The notes beneath the pieces are model-generated. The model was not told the DNA's origin, did no database searches, and saw only the letters and a list, made by a program, of their open reading frames with translations. Positions 19,349 through 22,093 of a DNA stretch of 22,093 nt are shown piece after piece. Made by a program: the position numbers and the translations under genes. The stretch lies in contig MU624763.1 of the NCBI GenBank assembly GCA_025349905.2, forward strand, positions 1 through 22,093. The letters run 5' to 3'. Every line of letters begins with the position of its first letter. Within the stretch, counting starts at the first letter, position 1. Source of the stretch: Blastocladiella britannica. Its lineage: Eukaryota; Blastocladiomycota; Blastocladiomycetes; Blastocladiales; Blastocladiaceae.

Positions 19349-21403
19349 ATGCCTGACCTGTGGACAATTGCTCTCGGTACGGTCATCAGAACGCTTGCAC
19401 GATAGCTCGCTGGCCAGCTCACCGCCGCAACGAACGAAAAGCAGATTTCGGCGCCTCTTTTTCTGGATATGCGATCGCAACGAGGGAATTGAAACGTCAG
19501 GGGCTCCAGAGACATCACACACTCCCACTGCTCACCATAAAAACAACATGGAAGGCTTCTCGAGGTGGAGTGCCCTACCCAAAGACTCGCACGAGCATGA
19601 TGTACGACACCTGTGACAAAAGGGTGACTAAATGGGGCAACGAAGCCACTTATTCCTCGATGGCGAACCTGAATTCTGAGTTGACTTACGTGGACCGCGT
19701 CAAGCTCTTGCTCAATGATGACTGGGCCAGCTCAGATGTGGGTCAGCGGCTTCTCGATCACTTGGGCATGAAGTCGGCTGAAGCCATTTCGCTGTTCCTC
19801 AAGAAACTTGCCGAGGAAGCAATTTCTTCCCTCGAGAACAATAATGGAGCGTGCGTACTCAATTTTGGTTTTGCTTGACAGTGCAACTGTCCCTTGACAC
19901 CATGAATTTGAATTTAGAGCGATCGCTCGCAGCAGCATCCGCTGGGTCCTGACGGTGCCCTCCATGTGGACCTACAAGGCGAAAGCGACCATGCGCACTG
20001 CCATGCACTCGGCCGGCCTGATCGACACCATTGACTCAGACCACCTCCTCTTTTGTCTGGAACCAGAGGCCGCGCTGCTGACGGTCGCCTTCTCAACGGA
20101 CCAGATTCTGGTTGGTGCCACCACGCTTGTTCTCGATGCCGGCGGCGGCACAGTGGACTATTCGGCGTTCCAAATGATGCAACCCGACACGACTAAACAA
20201 TCCTATGTGTTCCACGAGATCGCTCGCGGCCGCGGGATCGTCAAGGGGTCAATGATTTTGGACGATGCGTTCGCAGCGCACATGCGGGCGGCGCTGGGCG
20301 ACGGCGCGTGGGATGCGATTGCTCGCGGTACCAACATCCCCGACGCGTGGGAGACAATCAAGCACTCCTACGACGGTGATCGCAACCATGATTGTGATTT
20401 GCACGAGCTCTCGATGCCAAGCAGTATATACAGGAAGCTAAAGGGCCAAGGTTTCACTGACGTCAGGGCCAAGGTGCTTGCGCACAACCGAGGTCAACTT
20501 GGCGCAGTCAAAAAGGACGACGACACGCTCGAGGACTCCATTTTCATCTCTGGAGCCACTGTTCGTGGCCTCTTTGACGCGGTTCTGGTGGACATTCTCC
20601 AAGTCACGGCCGACATGCTCAAAAGCTGCGCGGCCAAGGGCAAACCCGTCACCACGATCGTGTGTGTGGGCGGATTTTGCCTCAACAAGCACTTGGTGAC
20701 CTCAATTCGCAAATCGGTGGAGATCCAGTTTCCGGGTACCAAGGTCTTTGCCATGGCAAATCCTGGTGCTGCTGTCGTGCAAGGCGCCGCCATTTACGGG
20801 ACGTTTCCCGAGCTGATTGGGGCGCGCGTCGTCCGCTACTCGTATGGATTCAAGATGGACTTGCCGCTCAGTGACAAGCGGTTTACCGGCAAAACGATCC
20901 CGCGGTGGAATATTTCCAAGAACGCTGGTGTGGAATACGTCCAGGGCAGGTACGTCCTCTTCTATTTTTTTTATACTGGCACGGCGATACCTTGGCACAT
21001 TTGGATCATTGACATTTTGCCCATGGCTAAACAATATTGCAGTTTTTCGATCATCCTCAAAAAGGGCGAGCAGCAGTCCGAAAACAGGACGAGTAGCATC
21101 ATTACTCCGAAATCCAAGGACCAAAAAGCACTCAAGATCGAGCTGTACGAGTCCGACGTTGAGAGTCCCTTATTTGTCACGGACGCGGGATGCCGAAAGC
21201 TCGGAGTGATTACCCTCAGCGCCGACGCGCGGACAACCACCATTGAGCTCCTGGTTCGTCCTCCGATTTTTTATTAGAATTCATTTGCCAGCTAGACTGA
21301 CCTTGTTTTACTCGCAAAGTTCACGTTTGGGTCGACCGAGATCCGGGTCGAGGCCAAGGATACGAGGACCGGTGTCGTCCGGTCGTTGTCGATCGACCAA
21401 TAA
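19349..21403 (+). CDS. HSPA12-like Hsp70-family ATPase
   Basis: Five exons (19349-19376, 19445-19850, 19918-20949, 21043-21253, 21320-21403) with introns of 68, 67, 93 and 66 nt give 586 residues. The start was recovered from a 28-nt first exon: splicing joins MPDLWTIAL to DFGASFSGYAIA, restoring the phosphate-1 loop (Asp10, Gly12) of the actin/Hsp70 ATPase fold. Other ATPase motifs are RWVLTVPSMW, FCLEPEAALLTVAF, the phosphate-2 motif VLDAGGGTVDYS (about 216-227) and the adenosine-site motif CVGGFCLNKHL (about 393-403). The C-terminal part is a short, divergent domain (FGSTEIRVEAKD near the end) instead of the classical substrate-binding domain and lid, as in the HSPA12 group that is expanded in many fungi. 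PKTRTSMMYD near the N-terminus is also typical. Substrates are unknown. The stop overlaps an AATAAA hexamer that may serve as the poly(A) signal. Confidence 0.88.
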
Positions 21404-22022
21404 AAATGTTTTTTTTTTTTTTTTGAATTAAGTGCGGAAGCGACGGACCGAGCCACCCATAGTCGGTGCGCACAATCACGAACGGCGGCGCCGACTCGAG
21501 CCGCGTCTCGCGGTGCACGCGCATCGGCGGTCAGGTGGTGCAACAGCTTCCGCTTGCGTTGCATATGCGTCGACGTGTAACGTCCGGAGTGCGGACGGTC
21601 GAGGGACAGAGGTGAAGCCGGAGCACGATGGTCATGTTGTGGATAATACAACAAAGATATTGGTTTATTTTTCTCAAAGAGTTCCCTCTTCCTTTGATTC
21701 TCCTCTTTTGATTTGGGCAGGGCCGAGCCAATTGGTCCCATAAATACATCGGTTGCATTGGGGAAAAAAAAAAACCAGCAGCTGCCGTGTATGCAATGAT
21801 GGCGCGATGCCGCGCACACAGCTCCACCTTGGTGATATGCACTGCACGCAAAAAGTGTCTGATACGTGCCGTCAATGTTGGTGCATGTGGCTGTGGAGCT
21901 GCAGTTGCCACAGTAAGGCCACCGCATGTGCGCCTCGTGGTTACGCATTGAGTTTGGACTTGCAGCAGTAGAGGTTCATTTTGCCATTAGACTTCACTCT
22001 TCCATTAAATCGTAACAACCCA
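21404..22022. other. Region without a clear gene, with a T-run and Cys-rich frames
   Basis: A run of about 16 T (21409-21424) follows the Hsp70 stop. Around 21750-21950 both strands have Cys-rich frames. The complement reads RWPYCGNCSSTATCTN, then shifted pieces DTFCVQC and KVELCARHRAIIAYT, separated by stops or frame changes. No intact gene can be supported. Confidence 0.4.
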
Positions 22023-22093
22023 ATGACAAGCACCCCGCCTCGCGCCGAACTCAACGCCCACGTCATCAACCGCATCCTCGTGCATGCTGTGCT
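22023..22093 (+). CDS. Possible first exon of a gene cut by the window end
   Basis: An ATG at 22023 opens a frame to the last base, starting MTSTPPRAELNAHVINRILV. Composition is GC-rich and codon use resembles the neighbours, and AT-richer sequence lies just upstream. Too short to identify; an alpha-helical start is plausible. Confidence 0.4.
   Translation, partial: MTSTPPRAELNAHVINRILVHAV

Noticed and set aside
19360..19444. GTG-initiated extension of the Hsp70 second exon
   Set aside because: A GTG start is unlikely in a nuclear gene. The ATG at 19349 with a 68-nt intron restores the canonical ATP-binding motif.

Overview
The window looks like nuclear DNA of a GC-rich, gene-dense eukaryote. 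The best inference is an early-diverging zoosporic fungus of chytrid or blastocladiomycete type. The evidence is fungal-style proteins (a nucleoplasmin-FKBP fusion, an HSPA12-like Hsp70, low-complexity Gln/Ser/Gly proteins), very short introns (45-93 nt in the models built here), intergenic gaps often under 100 bp, and an Integrator subunit, which Dikarya generally lack. The species assignment is not proven by the sequence.

Layout. On the + strand from the left edge: a partial FHA-domain protein with polyglutamine tracts (to 3498), an endosomal-type Na+/H+ exchanger (3570-6345) and a tandem PH-domain protein (6414-8312). The - strand then carries INTS9, a subunit of the Integrator complex, in 7 exons (8370-10562). 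From 10563 to 12264 there is no intact gene. This gap holds a broken RuvC nuclease of the Fanzor/TnpB type on the + strand (11637-12168). Next come PRP19 (-, 12265-14134) and PDCD5 (+, 14213-14858), divergent from a 78-bp gap; NDP kinase (-, 14936-15581) and a nucleoplasmin-FKBP prolyl isomerase (+, 15806-17022), divergent from a 224-bp gap; an orphan seven-helix membrane protein (-, 17089-19038); an HSPA12-like Hsp70 (+, 19349-21403); a 619-bp stretch with no clear gene; and the possible first exon of another + strand gene at the right edge.

The genes are mostly unrelated housekeeping functions: RNA processing (INTS9, PRP19), chaperones and isomerases (FKBP, Hsp70), nucleotide metabolism (NDPK), ion exchange (NHE) and signalling (FHA, PH). 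They do not form a pathway. All multi-exon models were built by hand from GT-AG junctions that keep frame, and every complete model sums to a whole number of codons.

The most interesting items are the Fanzor-type relic, the retained INTS9 with an apparent internal deletion, the unusual 5' splice-site preference (GTAC at 16 of 25 donors, no GTAAG), and several very small exons (13, 17, 21, 28 and 28 nt). I see no rRNA, tRNA or CRISPR array.
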